DNA of 9,420 nt from Draconibacterium sp. GTDB lineage: Bacteria > Bacteroidota > Bacteroidia > Bacteroidales > Prolixibacteraceae. The translations under genes were made by a program, and so were the position numbers. Where the stretch lies: contig JAUVDE010000105.1 in the NCBI GenBank assembly GCA_030595485.1, forward strand, positions 1 to 9,420, given 5' to 3'. The notes beneath the pieces were generated by a model. The model did no database searches. It was not told where the DNA came from and saw only the letters and a program-made list of their open reading frames with translations. Position 1 is the stretch's first letter, and every line of letters begins with the position of its first letter. Positions 1-7,667 of this stretch are shown here, in pieces.

Positions 1-12
1 AGTTGTTTTTTG

Positions 13-1614
13 TTACGATTTAATAGCAATAATAAGTTGTTCGCCTGCTTTAATATTCACCGGAATTCCTTTAATTAATTGACTGCCGGAATAACTATCT
101 GAAATATTTTCTTGAGAAGAAAGTACAGAATATTCTTCACCATCTTTTGCTGTAAACCATTCTGGAAATTGATTAATTCTTGGGTAATCGAGGGGTAAGT
201 TTAGGATGGTTTTATGGCGCGGTGAATCGAATGCCAGTTTACCTTCCCAATCTTTTTCTGCTGTAAGAACAAAGTAAGTTTGGTCTCCTATTTTTTCGGC
301 GCCAATAATAACATCTTCGCGCCAAGGGTAAACATGAACCCCCTGCGTTTTCCATAAACTGTACATAATTGCAGTTCGTGCAAAATTGCCGTCGCCATGC
401 CAGCCACCTAGAATTCCATCGGGCTGTTGCATGTTAAACATTACTTGCATTTCGCTATCGATCCAATCCTTTAGTTCGGGAACGGGTTCTCGGTTGTACA
501 AATTTATTCCGCTTTCCAATGCATCGGCATATCCGTCGTGACTATTGCCTTCCCACTTAAAATTTCGATATTTTTCGTTCAGTTTGGTAAAACCATTTAG
601 CACGGCTTCGCGGTATTCTTCTTTTTTGTCAACAAGCCAAACCGAATAATAAGCATCGAAAACGTAGCCCCAGTTATCCACAACATTCTTGTCAATTATT
701 TCACCTGTTTTCGCATTTACGGCATTGTAGAAAATACCATCTTCATTTCTGCCAATTTCCAAAACACGGTCTAACAATTTGTATAATGAAGTTTGGTAAG
801 TTTCCTTTTTATCTGGATTTGTAAAATGTACTGTTATATATAACTCGCTTAATCCACCAATAATTTCACAACCATGGTCGCGGATTCTAAGGTATTCGAT
901 TTCGGATAAATCGCGGTTGCCAAGCAAGTAGTAATCACCAATTTTCATGGCCCAGTCGAGGTACTTTTGCTCTCCGGTCATCCAATAAATTCGCGAAAGA
1001 GTTTGCAGCATTTCACCGTTTACCTCTTCAATAGTTGCCGTTCTGTCGAAATATTTTTCCAGATCATCCACTTCAGTCATATATTCCGAAAGATCGTCGA
1101 GCATTTCCATCATGCGGTTTTGCCAAGGCGATTTGCCAATGTATTCGTTTAAAGGAATAAGGCCGTCTTTTATGTATTCCGAAGTGCCAAAAATTATATC
1201 ACCCATGTTAACTTCATCCGAACTGAAATCTTGTTTGGAGAATGAGTATGTATCAGGTAGCGATTTGATGCGCGATGTTAGTTTCTTCTCCGTATTTAGC
1301 ATGTCGAGCAATTCACCATTATACAATTCTTTATCGAGCAAATAGGCTGTTAACACCATAAACGGATAATTATCGGCTGCCGAATTGTGTGGTTCCCAAA
1401 GATCTTTTTTCTTGGTTAAATTTGAAGGAATTAAACCACTGATCGGATCTGTTTTTGTAAGCCAGGCTTTGGTGAAATTCAAACTTCTGACGTATCCTTC
1501 GTTTGCTTGTTTGCCATTTTCAAGCGCATTCTTAATGGTTCCTTGGTTGAATTCAGGAGCAGTAGTGCATGCTAATCCTAGCATTAATAATCCTAACACA
1601 TAAATTAGTTTCAT
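13..1614 (-). CDS. Predicted lipoprotein with six-hairpin (alpha/alpha) toroid domain, glycosidase-like, function unknown
   Basis: The protein is 533 aa from the ATG at 1612-1614. An in-frame ATG 10 codons upstream (1644) is less likely because MKLIYVLGLLMLGLAC forms a compact lipoprotein signal ending at Cys16, and the best -7 promoter match lies between the two ATGs. The lipobox is imperfect (Gly at -3). No acidic run follows the cysteine, so a periplasm-facing anchor is more likely than surface export; that is inference. The body (about residues 30-445) is rich in paired helices with aromatic and acidic motifs: WEPHNSAADNYPF near 75-90, a repeated pattern of 'E.L..L.R.Y..TG..KYL..A', then HGCEIIGG, NWGYVFDAYY and GGWHGDGNFART. 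This is the usual look of (alpha/alpha)6 barrel enzymes acting on sugars. The last 90 residues look beta-rich. I recognise no specific GH or PL family and no catalytic pair. No polysaccharide-locus partner such as SusC/SusD is in view. Confidence 0.75.
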   Translation of the reverse strand: MKLIYVLGLLMLGLACTTAPEFNQGTIKNALENGKQANEGYVRSLNFTKAWLTKTDPISGLIPSNLTKKKDLWEPHNSAADNYPFMVLTAYLLDKELYNGELLDMLNTEKKLTSRIKSLPDTYSFSKQDFSSDEVNMGDIIFGTSEYIKDGLIPLNEYIGKSPWQNRMMEMLDDLSEYMTEVDDLEKYFDRTATIEEVNGEMLQTLSRIYWMTGEQKYLDWAMKIGDYYLLGNRDLSEIEYLRIRDHGCEIIGGLSELYITVHFTNPDKKETYQTSLYKLLDRVLEIGRNEDGIFYNAVNAKTGEIIDKNVVDNWGYVFDAYYSVWLVDKKEEYREAVLNGFTKLNEKYRNFKWEGNSHDGYADALESGINLYNREPVPELKDWIDSEMQVMFNMQQPDGILGGWHGDGNFARTAIMYSLWKTQGVHVYPWREDVIIGAEKIGDQTYFVLTAEKDWEGKLAFDSPRHKTILNLPLDYPRINQFPEWFTAKDGEEYSVLSSQENISDSYSGSQLIKGIPVNIKAGEQLIIAIKS

Positions 1615-1631
1615 GGTTGAGTTGTTTCTCA

Positions 1632-1659
1632 CAAATCTATACAATACGAGGCAAACAAA
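1632..1659 (-). promoter_or_regulatory. Putative promoter of the toroid lipoprotein gene
   Basis: On the minus strand TAGATTTG (1632-1639) matches the Bacteroidota -7 element TAnnTTTG exactly. A TTTG lies at 1656-1659, about 16 bp upstream, slightly closer than the usual -33 spacing. Transcription would start near 1628, leaving a leader of about 14 nt before the ATG at 1614. This supports the shorter start codon choice. Confidence 0.45.
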
Positions 1660-1750
1660 ATATTCCGACTGAACATTTTTTGGTCATCACTCAGCATTTA
1701 TAAACTAAAAGCCATATTTTCACAGCTGCATCCATTTTAGTTGAAAACGA

Positions 1751-1758
1751 TATCTTTG
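1751..1758 (+). promoter_or_regulatory. Putative -7 promoter element of the adenine deaminase gene
   Basis: TATCTTTG matches TAnnTTTG exactly and ends 14 bp before the ATG at 1773, predicting a very short leader of about 10 nt. No convincing -33 TTTG is seen at the expected distance, so this rests on the -7 match and its position. Confidence 0.45.
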
Positions 1759-1772
1759 GCAAAATATTTTTG

Positions 1773-2795
1773 ATGAAAGTAAACACATTAAACGATTTTA
1801 TAAACCGTATCCCAAAGGCCGAACTTCACGTGCATATTGAAGGCACTTTTGAGCCTGAGTTGATGTTTGCACTTGCAAAGCGAAACGACATAACACTAAA
1901 ATATGCTTCGGTTGAAGAGCTTCGAAAAGCCTACCGTTTTAATAACCTACAAGAGTTTCTGGATATTTATTATGAGGGTGCCAATGTGCTTATTCAAGAA
2001 CAGGATTTTTACGATCTAACCATTGCTTATTTAGAAAAATGCCGTGATGAGAATGTTGTTCATACGGAAATGTTTTTCGACCCACAAACGCATACACACC
2101 GTGGGATTGCTTTAGAAACAGTTATTTCAGGAATACAAAATGCGCTTGACGATGCCAAAAAAAATTGGGGAATAACCAGTTGTTTAATTCCAAATTTTCT
2201 GCGGCATTTAAGCGAAGATGATGCTATTAAAACTTTTAACGAGGCGCTCGAATTCAGGGAACTCTTTGCAGGCTTTGGGCTTGATTCATCGGAGCTGGGG
2301 CATCCACCGGCCAAGTTTGAAAGGCTCTTTCGAATGGTAAATGATGAAGGTTTCAGGGCAGTTGCACATGCTGGAGAAGAAGGGCCTGCTCAAAATGTTT
2401 GGGATGCACTTCAGCTACTAAAAGTTATTCGAATAGACCATGGTGTGCGCTCGGTTGAAGATGAGGTTTTGCTTAAGGAACTTGTCCAAAAACAAATTCC
2501 GCTAACGGTTTGTCCGCTTTCGAACCTAAAATTAAAAGTTGTGCAGAAGATGGAAGACCTTCCGCTAAAAACACTTTTGGAGAACAATATTTTGGCCACC
2601 ATTAATTCCGATGACCCGGCTTATTTCGGTGGCTATATTAACGATAATTATAAGGCTGTTGCCGAGGCATTAGATCTGGGCGAAAAAGAGATGATCACTC
2701 TTGCTGAAAATTCATTTAAAGCAAGCTTTTTAAGCCAACAAGAAAAAGAGAAGTGGCTAAAAACCATTGAGAAGATCTATACTGATTTTTATTAA
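1773..2795 (+). CDS. Adenine deaminase (adenosine deaminase superfamily)
   Basis: This 340-aa enzyme is predicted to deaminate adenine to hypoxanthine and ammonia in cytosolic purine salvage. The active site of the superfamily is complete: H19 and H21 (AELHVHIEGT) and H199 (HAGEEGP) bind zinc, E202 is the proton donor, H223 (IDHG) is catalytic, and D280/D281 (NSDDP) complete the site. The choice of adenine over adenosine rests on signature stretches I recall from characterised bacterial and fungal adenine deaminases: FNNLQEFLD (57-64 region), FFDPQTHT (101-108), GLDSSELGHPP (169-179) and SDDPAYFGGY (279-288). True adenosine deaminases typically have a different loop after the DDP. The length matches the family. 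A TTG at 1770 is in frame just before the ATG, but the ATG at 1773 is preferred. The gene is a single unit, divergent from the lipoprotein and convergent with the kinase gene. Many pipelines would label it 'adenosine deaminase' (add). Confidence 0.9.
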   Translation: MKVNTLNDFINRIPKAELHVHIEGTFEPELMFALAKRNDITLKYASVEELRKAYRFNNLQEFLDIYYEGANVLIQEQDFYDLTIAYLEKCRDENVVHTEMFFDPQTHTHRGIALETVISGIQNALDDAKKNWGITSCLIPNFLRHLSEDDAIKTFNEALEFRELFAGFGLDSSELGHPPAKFERLFRMVNDEGFRAVAHAGEEGPAQNVWDALQLLKVIRIDHGVRSVEDEVLLKELVQKQIPLTVCPLSNLKLKVVQKMEDLPLKTLLENNILATINSDDPAYFGGYINDNYKAVAEALDLGEKEMITLAENSFKASFLSQQEKEKWLKTIEKIYTDFY

Positions 2796-2797
2796 AG

Positions 2798-2822
2798 TTA
2801 AGGACAAAAAGTGGTCTCTTAA
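2798..2822. terminator. Weak possible hairpin between convergent genes
   Basis: TTAAGGAC (2798-2805) can pair with GTCTCTTAA (2814-2822) with one bulged T and an 8-nt loop. It sits in the 40-bp gap between the convergent deaminase and kinase genes, where a shared terminator is expected. There is no good T tract on either side, so the call is weak. Confidence 0.25.
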
Positions 2823-2835
2823 TCGAATATGGTGT

Positions 2836-4977
2836 TTATGACAGAGGAAGAATAACCGTAACAATGGTTCCTTTTTCTTTTTCACTCTCAATTTTCAAAT
2901 CTCCTTTGTTTCGCTCAACAAAATCTTTTACAAGTATTAGCCCCAATCCTGTACTGTTTTCATCTTCAGTGCCTTTTGTATGGTGCTTGTGGGTAATGTC
3001 GAAAAGATTAGCTAGACTAGTTTTGTCAATTCCGACTCCATCATCAATAATGTTTATTGTAGCATTATTTTCGGAGCTATGACATGACTTAATGATTACA
3101 GAGCCTTTGCGTTGGGTAAATTTAATGGCATTTCCCAGGATATTCTGAACAACGATTTGGAGCATATTGGGGTCAGCAAATACAGAAATTTTATCGTCGG
3201 TTTCAAACTCAATATTTATTTGTTTGTTCTCAGCAGATTGTTTTAAGCCTGAATAAGAATTAACAAGAACCTCGGTTAGATTAATTTGCTGTGGTCTGCA
3301 TTCGAGTTTTCCAACTTGGGAGCTAGCCCATACGAGCAGATTTTCGAGCAAATTGCTTACGTTTTTTGCCGATTTGTAAAGTGTTTCTAAAATGGATTTT
3401 AATTCTTCAGGACTAAAATCATCAAGACTTTGATTTAGGTGTTCGAGAAAAGAAGCCAAGGCTCCTGTAGGGCCGCGTAAATCGTGTGCAATAATTGCAA
3501 AAAACTTGTCTTTAGTCGAATTCGATTCGGAAAGTTCTTGATTAGTACGTTGTAGTCTGTTATAAAACCAGTAAATAGTTAGTGAAATAAGCAGGGCCAA
3601 AACAATTGCAAAAATCATAATTATTTTTTGCATTCGATGATGTTTGATACTCAAAGTTTTTATTTCGTTTTCTCTTTCCAGTTCAGCTATTTGGCTATTT
3701 TTTTCATCAATTTCGTAAATGGCTTGCAGCTGCTCTATTTTTATATTTGCATGACCCGATACTATTAGGTTTTGAATTTCAATTTGTTTATTCTGATAGG
3801 CTAAGGCTTTTTTCAGGTCATTTAAATTTAAATATGCATCAGATAATTTGGAATATATATCCATCTGCATTTTCTTTTGGTCGTTTGCAATAGCTACATT
3901 CAAACCTTGATGCATAAGTTCAAATCCCTTTTTAATCTGGTTCTGTTTAATTAGGGTTAATCCCAAATAAACATACACTCCGGCCACACTGCGTATGTCG
4001 TTGTATTCTTTTTTTAGCTCAAGAGCATCGCGTAAATGTTTTTCGGCTAGTGTGTAGTTGCCTAAATAGTATTCAAGTTTGCCCATGTTTTTATTAACGT
4101 TAGACATGCCTTGTTTTAATTTTGTCGACTCGTATATTTTTAAAGAGTTATTGATGTTTTTTCGTGCTTCGTTAAAGTTGCCTGCTTCTAATTCAAGCGA
4201 AGCAATTTGTTCGTAACATATGGCAATACCATTGGAGTTTCCATCTTTTAGGGCCAATTTTGTGTAGATTTTTAATGCTTCATGAAAATGTTCTCGTGCA
4301 TTATCCTGAAGTTTTAAATCAGAATATATCATTCCGAGTAAATAGGCTGCCCAGGCACTACCTTCAACCATATCAGCCTTTTCGTAGTTCAATTTCGATT
4401 TAATTATGTATTCTATTGCTCGGTCGTACAATCCATTTATCCTAAAAACATTACCCATCATTGAATAAGCCGAACCTAAAACTTTATAGTTGTTGGATAG
4501 CCGACAGGCCATTATTGCACGATTATAAGATTCAAGAGCCTGAATACTTTCTCCTTTTCTGTATTTATTTACCCCAATGTGGAACAGAATCTCACCTTTG
4601 TACCAATGGTTTTCAATTCCTTCGGCAAGATTTAGGGCAGTGTCCAAATACGCTAAGGAAAGATCGTAGCTTCCGGATTCCTGGTTAATTCTACCTAGAA
4701 TATAGTATGAACGCATTTCGAGCTCAGCCATACCTAACCTTTTTGCTTCCGAAAGTGAAGAATTAGTAAGGGACAATGCCCTTTGGCTGCTATCAGGTAA
4801 AAGATGAAGAGCAGTGTCGAGCTGAGACGAAATAATTTTAACTTCCGATTCTTTATTGAAAATATCGTGTTGCTCTTCTGTTTTAGTTTTGCCATGTAAT
4901 TGACTAAAAGCTGCCAAAAGCACAAACAGTATTTGTAAAATAATAAGAAAGGGCTTACTCCATATAATAGTTCCCAT
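2836..4977 (-). CDS. TPR-repeat membrane sensor histidine kinase
   Basis: The protein is 713 aa from the ATG at 4975-4977. An ATG at 5034 would add 19 residues before the signal sequence and lies upstream of a possible promoter, so it is disfavoured. Order of parts: signal or anchor helix (about 8-25); a periplasmic helical region (about 50-400) with TPR-like repeats such as YDLSLAYLDTALNLA, YTLAEKHLRDALEL and DLKKALAYQNKQ; a Glu/Lys-rich coiled coil (about 410-450); a transmembrane helix (about 452-471); a HisKA domain with phospho-acceptor H498 in FFAIIAHDLRGP; and a HATPase domain with N box NILGNAIKF (N616), G1 DDGVGI (645-650) and G2 TGLGL (676-680). All kinase motifs look intact. No receiver domain is fused and no response regulator lies nearby, so it is an orphan kinase here. 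The sensed signal is unknown; TPRs suggest a protein or peptide partner. Its neighbour upstream on the same strand is the Usp gene, about 180 bp away. Confidence 0.9.
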   Translation of the reverse strand: MGTIIWSKPFLIILQILFVLLAAFSQLHGKTKTEEQHDIFNKESEVKIISSQLDTALHLLPDSSQRALSLTNSSLSEAKRLGMAELEMRSYYILGRINQESGSYDLSLAYLDTALNLAEGIENHWYKGEILFHIGVNKYRKGESIQALESYNRAIMACRLSNNYKVLGSAYSMMGNVFRINGLYDRAIEYIIKSKLNYEKADMVEGSAWAAYLLGMIYSDLKLQDNAREHFHEALKIYTKLALKDGNSNGIAICYEQIASLELEAGNFNEARKNINNSLKIYESTKLKQGMSNVNKNMGKLEYYLGNYTLAEKHLRDALELKKEYNDIRSVAGVYVYLGLTLIKQNQIKKGFELMHQGLNVAIANDQKKMQMDIYSKLSDAYLNLNDLKKALAYQNKQIEIQNLIVSGHANIKIEQLQAIYEIDEKNSQIAELERENEIKTLSIKHHRMQKIIMIFAIVLALLISLTIYWFYNRLQRTNQELSESNSTKDKFFAIIAHDLRGPTGALASFLEHLNQSLDDFSPEELKSILETLYKSAKNVSNLLENLLVWASSQVGKLECRPQQINLTEVLVNSYSGLKQSAENKQINIEFETDDKISVFADPNMLQIVVQNILGNAIKFTQRKGSVIIKSCHSSENNATINIIDDGVGIDKTSLANLFDITHKHHTKGTEDENSTGLGLILVKDFVERNKGDLKIESEKEKGTIVTVILPLS

Positions 4978-5024
4978 TACTAGTTTATTTAGAATGTATG
5001 TGTGTGGTTGGATTAACTGAACGC

Positions 5025-5031
5025 CAAAGTA
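5025..5031 (-). promoter_or_regulatory. Possible -7-like element of the kinase gene
   Basis: On the minus strand TACTTTG is one base shorter than the TAnnTTTG consensus and lies about 48 bp upstream of the preferred ATG at 4977. No -33 match is obvious. If used, the ATG at 5034 could not be translated from this transcript. Confidence 0.25.
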
Positions 5032-5156
5032 CAATTAATTTTAGGAAGAGATATTTTATTTAAGCGATGAAACGAGGATGACTTTTTGCATTTAGAAATA
5101 TTCCTACAAACGATTTGAGTCTATTGTCTTTACTAAAATCCTCCAACAAAGCTATT

Positions 5157-6260
5157 TTATGCATGAAAAACAAGCAAAGGAATATGAGTGTGAAACACCA
5201 TCTTTCGGGCTAAACTAGGGTTAAATAACCTCGAGATCATACTCCGTTTATGAGTGGTAAGGGCGATGGCATCTATGTCTTCATTTTCCAGATAGCTTTC
5301 GAGTGTTTGTAACACATCGCCCCCCATTATTAGTTTGCATTCAAACTCTTTTTCCTGATATTTTTTATGAAGAATATCCTTCATTCCCTCTAGTCGGGCA
5401 AGGTCCCAGCCGTATTCGTCGGGTTGACCCACATGTGCACAACTAAGTTTTATGTTAAAAGGACGAAGTATTCCCATTAGTTTGTCGAGCGCTGCAAAGT
5501 CTTTTGCATCGAAATTGGTGGCATACAAAATCTCTTTAAAATCGGATACTTTCTTTTCTTCCATCTCTTCAGGAACAACCAGCACCGGCACTGGGGCATT
5601 GAACATAACATCGGCAGTTATGCTTCCAACCGTACCGGGCCACGATTTATCACCTCCGCGTCCGATAACAATCAATCGGGGCTGGTGTTCTTTTGCATAA
5701 GCAAGAATATCATCGTTGGCATATCCGGGTTTAATAATGTATGCGGGATTCATTGTATCCCATTCTTGTTTTCCAAAATGTTGTGCCAATTTCGATACAA
5801 AAATCTTGAAATTAGTATTGGCCGTCTGTTCAACTTCTTTTGTTTGAATTAGTGGTGTTGGATCAACCGGGTAAAAATCGCCAATGGGAATTGCATAGTT
5901 AACAGGGCTTAAGTACGAATGCATAATTACTAACTCAGCATTTAAATGACTGGCAATGTTAAAAGCAAGTCGGGCTGCTTTGTTCGAAACTTCTGAGAAA
6001 TCAATAGGCACTAAAATCTGACGTTTTTCAGGTTTTGGCTCAGTCGCTTTTGGTCTCAAGCCTAAAAACAGATCGAGCTCGTTCATGGCTAGGGCAATGT
6101 CTTTTTCAAAGATTTTAACCCTTACGGTTGATGTCGTTGATCCTTCAATTAAATGATAATCTTCCAATTCACATTCAATTTTTATTGCCTCCAAACGCAT
6201 TTTTAGAATATGTGCTTTTGCGTAAGGCAATACTACGATAGTTACTAATTTTTCGTTCAT
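5157..6260 (-). CDS. Universal stress protein: DUF2007-like domain plus two UspA domains
   Basis: This 367-aa cytosolic protein has three parts. Residues 5-64 resemble the DUF2007 'putative signal transducing protein' fold (AKAHILKMRLEAIKIECELED, then VRVKIFEKDIALAMNEL). Residues 79-230 form a UspA domain: it opens with RQILVPIDFSE and carries a nucleotide-loop motif at G200-x2-G203-x8-G212-S213, one residue shorter than the G-2X-G-9X-G(S/T) motif of ATP-binding Usp proteins. Residues 242-367 form a second, degenerate UspA domain (EILYATNFD at its start, PLLVFHA at its end) whose loop TTHKRSMISRLFNPS lacks the glycines, so it probably does not bind ATP. Tandem Usp proteins are common in Bacteroidota; the N-terminal fusion is less usual. 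The role is presumably stress or energy-state response, but no partner is shown by sequence. Its start codon lies in CATG at 6258-6261, shared with an ATG on the opposite strand. Confidence 0.87.
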   Translation of the reverse strand: MNEKLVTIVVLPYAKAHILKMRLEAIKIECELEDYHLIEGSTTSTVRVKIFEKDIALAMNELDLFLGLRPKATEPKPEKRQILVPIDFSEVSNKAARLAFNIASHLNAELVIMHSYLSPVNYAIPIGDFYPVDPTPLIQTKEVEQTANTNFKIFVSKLAQHFGKQEWDTMNPAYIIKPGYANDDILAYAKEHQPRLIVIGRGGDKSWPGTVGSITADVMFNAPVPVLVVPEEMEEKKVSDFKEILYATNFDAKDFAALDKLMGILRPFNIKLSCAHVGQPDEYGWDLARLEGMKDILHKKYQEKEFECKLIMGGDVLQTLESYLENEDIDAIALTTHKRSMISRLFNPSLARKMVFHTHIPLLVFHA

Positions 6261-6339
6261 GGCTAAAGGTTATTATGGTTTCTGTATACTCTTATATGTT
6301 TTATTCGTTGTTTTGGTTTCATCTGGAGGTAGAATTTCT

Positions 6340-6369
6340 TTTGTTCGTTCTCATTCTTTTCTAACTTTA
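6340..6369 (+). promoter_or_regulatory. Putative promoter of the aldo/keto reductase gene
   Basis: TTTG (6340-6343) and TAACTTTA (6362-6369, 7 of 8 to TAnnTTTG) are spaced 18 bp apart, close to the Bacteroidota -33/-7 arrangement. Transcription would start near 6373, some 20 nt before the ATG at 6394, which supports that start rather than the one at 6259. Confidence 0.45.
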
Positions 6370-6393
6370 GGCTCAAATCATAATATTTTGAAC

Positions 6394-7374
6394 ATGTATT
6401 TACCGGCTGAAAACAGATATGATTCGATGCAATATAAGCGCTGTGGGAAATGGGGCTTAAAACTTCCTGCTGTATCCTTAGGGCTGTGGCATAATTTTGG
6501 AGGCATTGATACGCTTGAAAATGGACGTGCCATGTTGCATCGTGCCTTCGATTTAGGAATAACTCATTTCGATTTAGCCAATAATTATGGCCCTCCTCCG
6601 GGATCGGCAGAAGAGAATTTCGGCAAAATTTTAAAACAGGATTTTTCGGTATACCGCGATGAGCTGATTATTTCATCAAAAGCAGGTTACTTGATGTGGC
6701 CCGGGCCATATGGAGAGTGGGGGAGTCGAAAATCAGTATTGTCGAGCCTCAATCAAAGTCTTAAGCGAATGGGAGTAGAGTATGTCGATATTTTTTACTC
6801 GCATCGACCAGATCCTGATACGCCACTTGAAGAAACAATGATGGCACTTGATCAGGCGGTTCGTTCAGGCAAAGCATTGTATGTGGGTATTTCAAATTAT
6901 CCAGCAGACATGGCACGTGAGGCTTCACGTATTTTAAAAGAACTGGGAACACCTTGCTTAATTCATCAACCCAGGTATTCCATGTTTGAACGATGGGTAG
7001 AAGATGAGTTGCTGGATGTATTGGAAGAGGAGGGAATTGGATGTATTCCATTTTCTCCACTTGCACAAGGGCTACTTACCAATAAATATTTAAAAGGAAT
7101 ACCTGAAGGTTCGCGTGCCACTCGCGAGGTTTTCCTGAAAAAAGAGCATGTTGAAACGGCGCACGATAAAATTGTAGCACTAAACAATATTGCTCAACAA
7201 CGTGGTCAGTCGCTGGCACAAATGGCGTTGGCCTGGGTACTTCGCGATAAACGAATTACTTCAGTGTTAATTGGTGCCAGTTCGGTTAAACAGCTGGATG
7301 ATAATGTGGAAATGCTAAAGAATGTTTCGTTTAGTGACGAAGATTTGTCGAAGATTGAAAAGGTGTTGAAATAA
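6394..7374 (+). CDS. Aldo/keto reductase, YghZ-type L-glyceraldehyde 3-phosphate reductase (AKR14 family)
   Basis: This NADPH-dependent cytosolic reductase has 326 aa. It closely follows E. coli YghZ (GpR, about 346 aa), which reduces L-glyceraldehyde 3-phosphate and also methylglyoxal-like carbonyls. The catalytic tetrad is present: D60 and Y65 (FDLANNYG), K96 (SSKAGY) and H137 (YSHRPD). Further family signatures are MWPGPYGEWGSRK (101-113), SGKALYVGISNY (158-169), PLAQGLLTNKYL (222-233) and the cofactor-binding VLIGASS (291-297). The ATG at 6394 is chosen because MYLPAENRYDSMQYKRCGKWGL aligns with the N-terminus of YghZ as I remember it. An upstream in-frame ATG at 6259 would add a hydrophobic 45-residue leader, unknown for this family, overlapping the putative promoter. 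It is a single gene, divergent from the Usp gene; a role in detoxifying sugar-phosphate or carbonyl by-products is inferred from the family. Confidence 0.93.
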   Translation: MYLPAENRYDSMQYKRCGKWGLKLPAVSLGLWHNFGGIDTLENGRAMLHRAFDLGITHFDLANNYGPPPGSAEENFGKILKQDFSVYRDELIISSKAGYLMWPGPYGEWGSRKSVLSSLNQSLKRMGVEYVDIFYSHRPDPDTPLEETMMALDQAVRSGKALYVGISNYPADMAREASRILKELGTPCLIHQPRYSMFERWVEDELLDVLEEEGIGCIPFSPLAQGLLTNKYLKGIPEGSRATREVFLKKEHVETAHDKIVALNNIAQQRGQSLAQMALAWVLRDKRITSVLIGASSVKQLDDNVEMLKNVSFSDEDLSKIEKVLK

Positions 7375-7454
7375 AATTGAAAATCAGCAGAGCTAAATCG
7401 GTAGCAGATTTCTCTCTTCATAGGAAATGACATATAAAATGTATGAGTATAAAA

Positions 7455-7477
7455 AAAGCCCGCTTTAAGCGGGCTTT
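7455..7477 (-). terminator. Rho-independent terminator, possibly bidirectional
   Basis: A perfect 9-bp stem AAAGCCCGC/GCGGGCTTT encloses the 5-nt loop TTTAA. On the minus strand it is followed by a run of seven T, ending the transcript of the small membrane protein 23 bp past its stop. On the plus strand the T run is shorter (TTTCT), but the hairpin could also stop the aldo/keto reductase transcript. Confidence 0.85.
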
Positions 7478-7499
7478 CTACATAAATATCGTTTTGAAA

Positions 7500-7667
7500 T
7501 TACATTCCAAGTAGTTTTTCTATTCCCCAAAATAGGGTAAAAATTACTGCCATTCCGGCAATTGCTCCTGCTGCTAATGTTACTAATAAATTCATTGGCA
7601 ACATCTTCTTTTCATTCTCAGAATTTGTCTGAATAACAATTTGATTCTGATTCATTTTTGTTTCCAT
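7500..7667 (-). CDS. Small single-pass membrane protein, 55 aa, unknown function
   Basis: The reading frame runs from ATG (7665-7667) to TAA (7500-7502). Residues 1-22 are polar (METKMNQNQIVIQ..., ending in EKK) and residues about 24-48 form one hydrophobic helix (NLLVTLAAGAIAGMAVIFTLFWGI), followed by a short EKLLGM tail. A lysine pair before the helix and the polar N-terminus suggest a small inner-membrane protein; topology cannot be fixed. A second ATG at codon 5 is an alternative start. No Shine-Dalgarno is visible; the start is preceded by an A-rich stretch (AAAACAAAACAA), as is common in this phylum. Support for reality: a plausible promoter upstream, a strong terminator 23 bp downstream, and a composition that makes a coherent transmembrane protein. 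I recognise no family. It is easily missed because of its length. Confidence 0.7.
   Translation of the reverse strand: METKMNQNQIVIQTNSENEKKMLPMNLLVTLAAGAIAGMAVIFTLFWGIEKLLGM

Noticed and set aside
1770..1772. TTG as start of the deaminase
   Set aside because: The ATG immediately after it (1773) is a better start, and the family's HxH motif lies at the expected distance from either; nothing favours TTG.
5035..5156. Gap between kinase and Usp genes searched for a terminator or small RNA
   Set aside because: No stable hairpin with a T tract and no reading frame of note; only ordinary AT-rich spacer seen.
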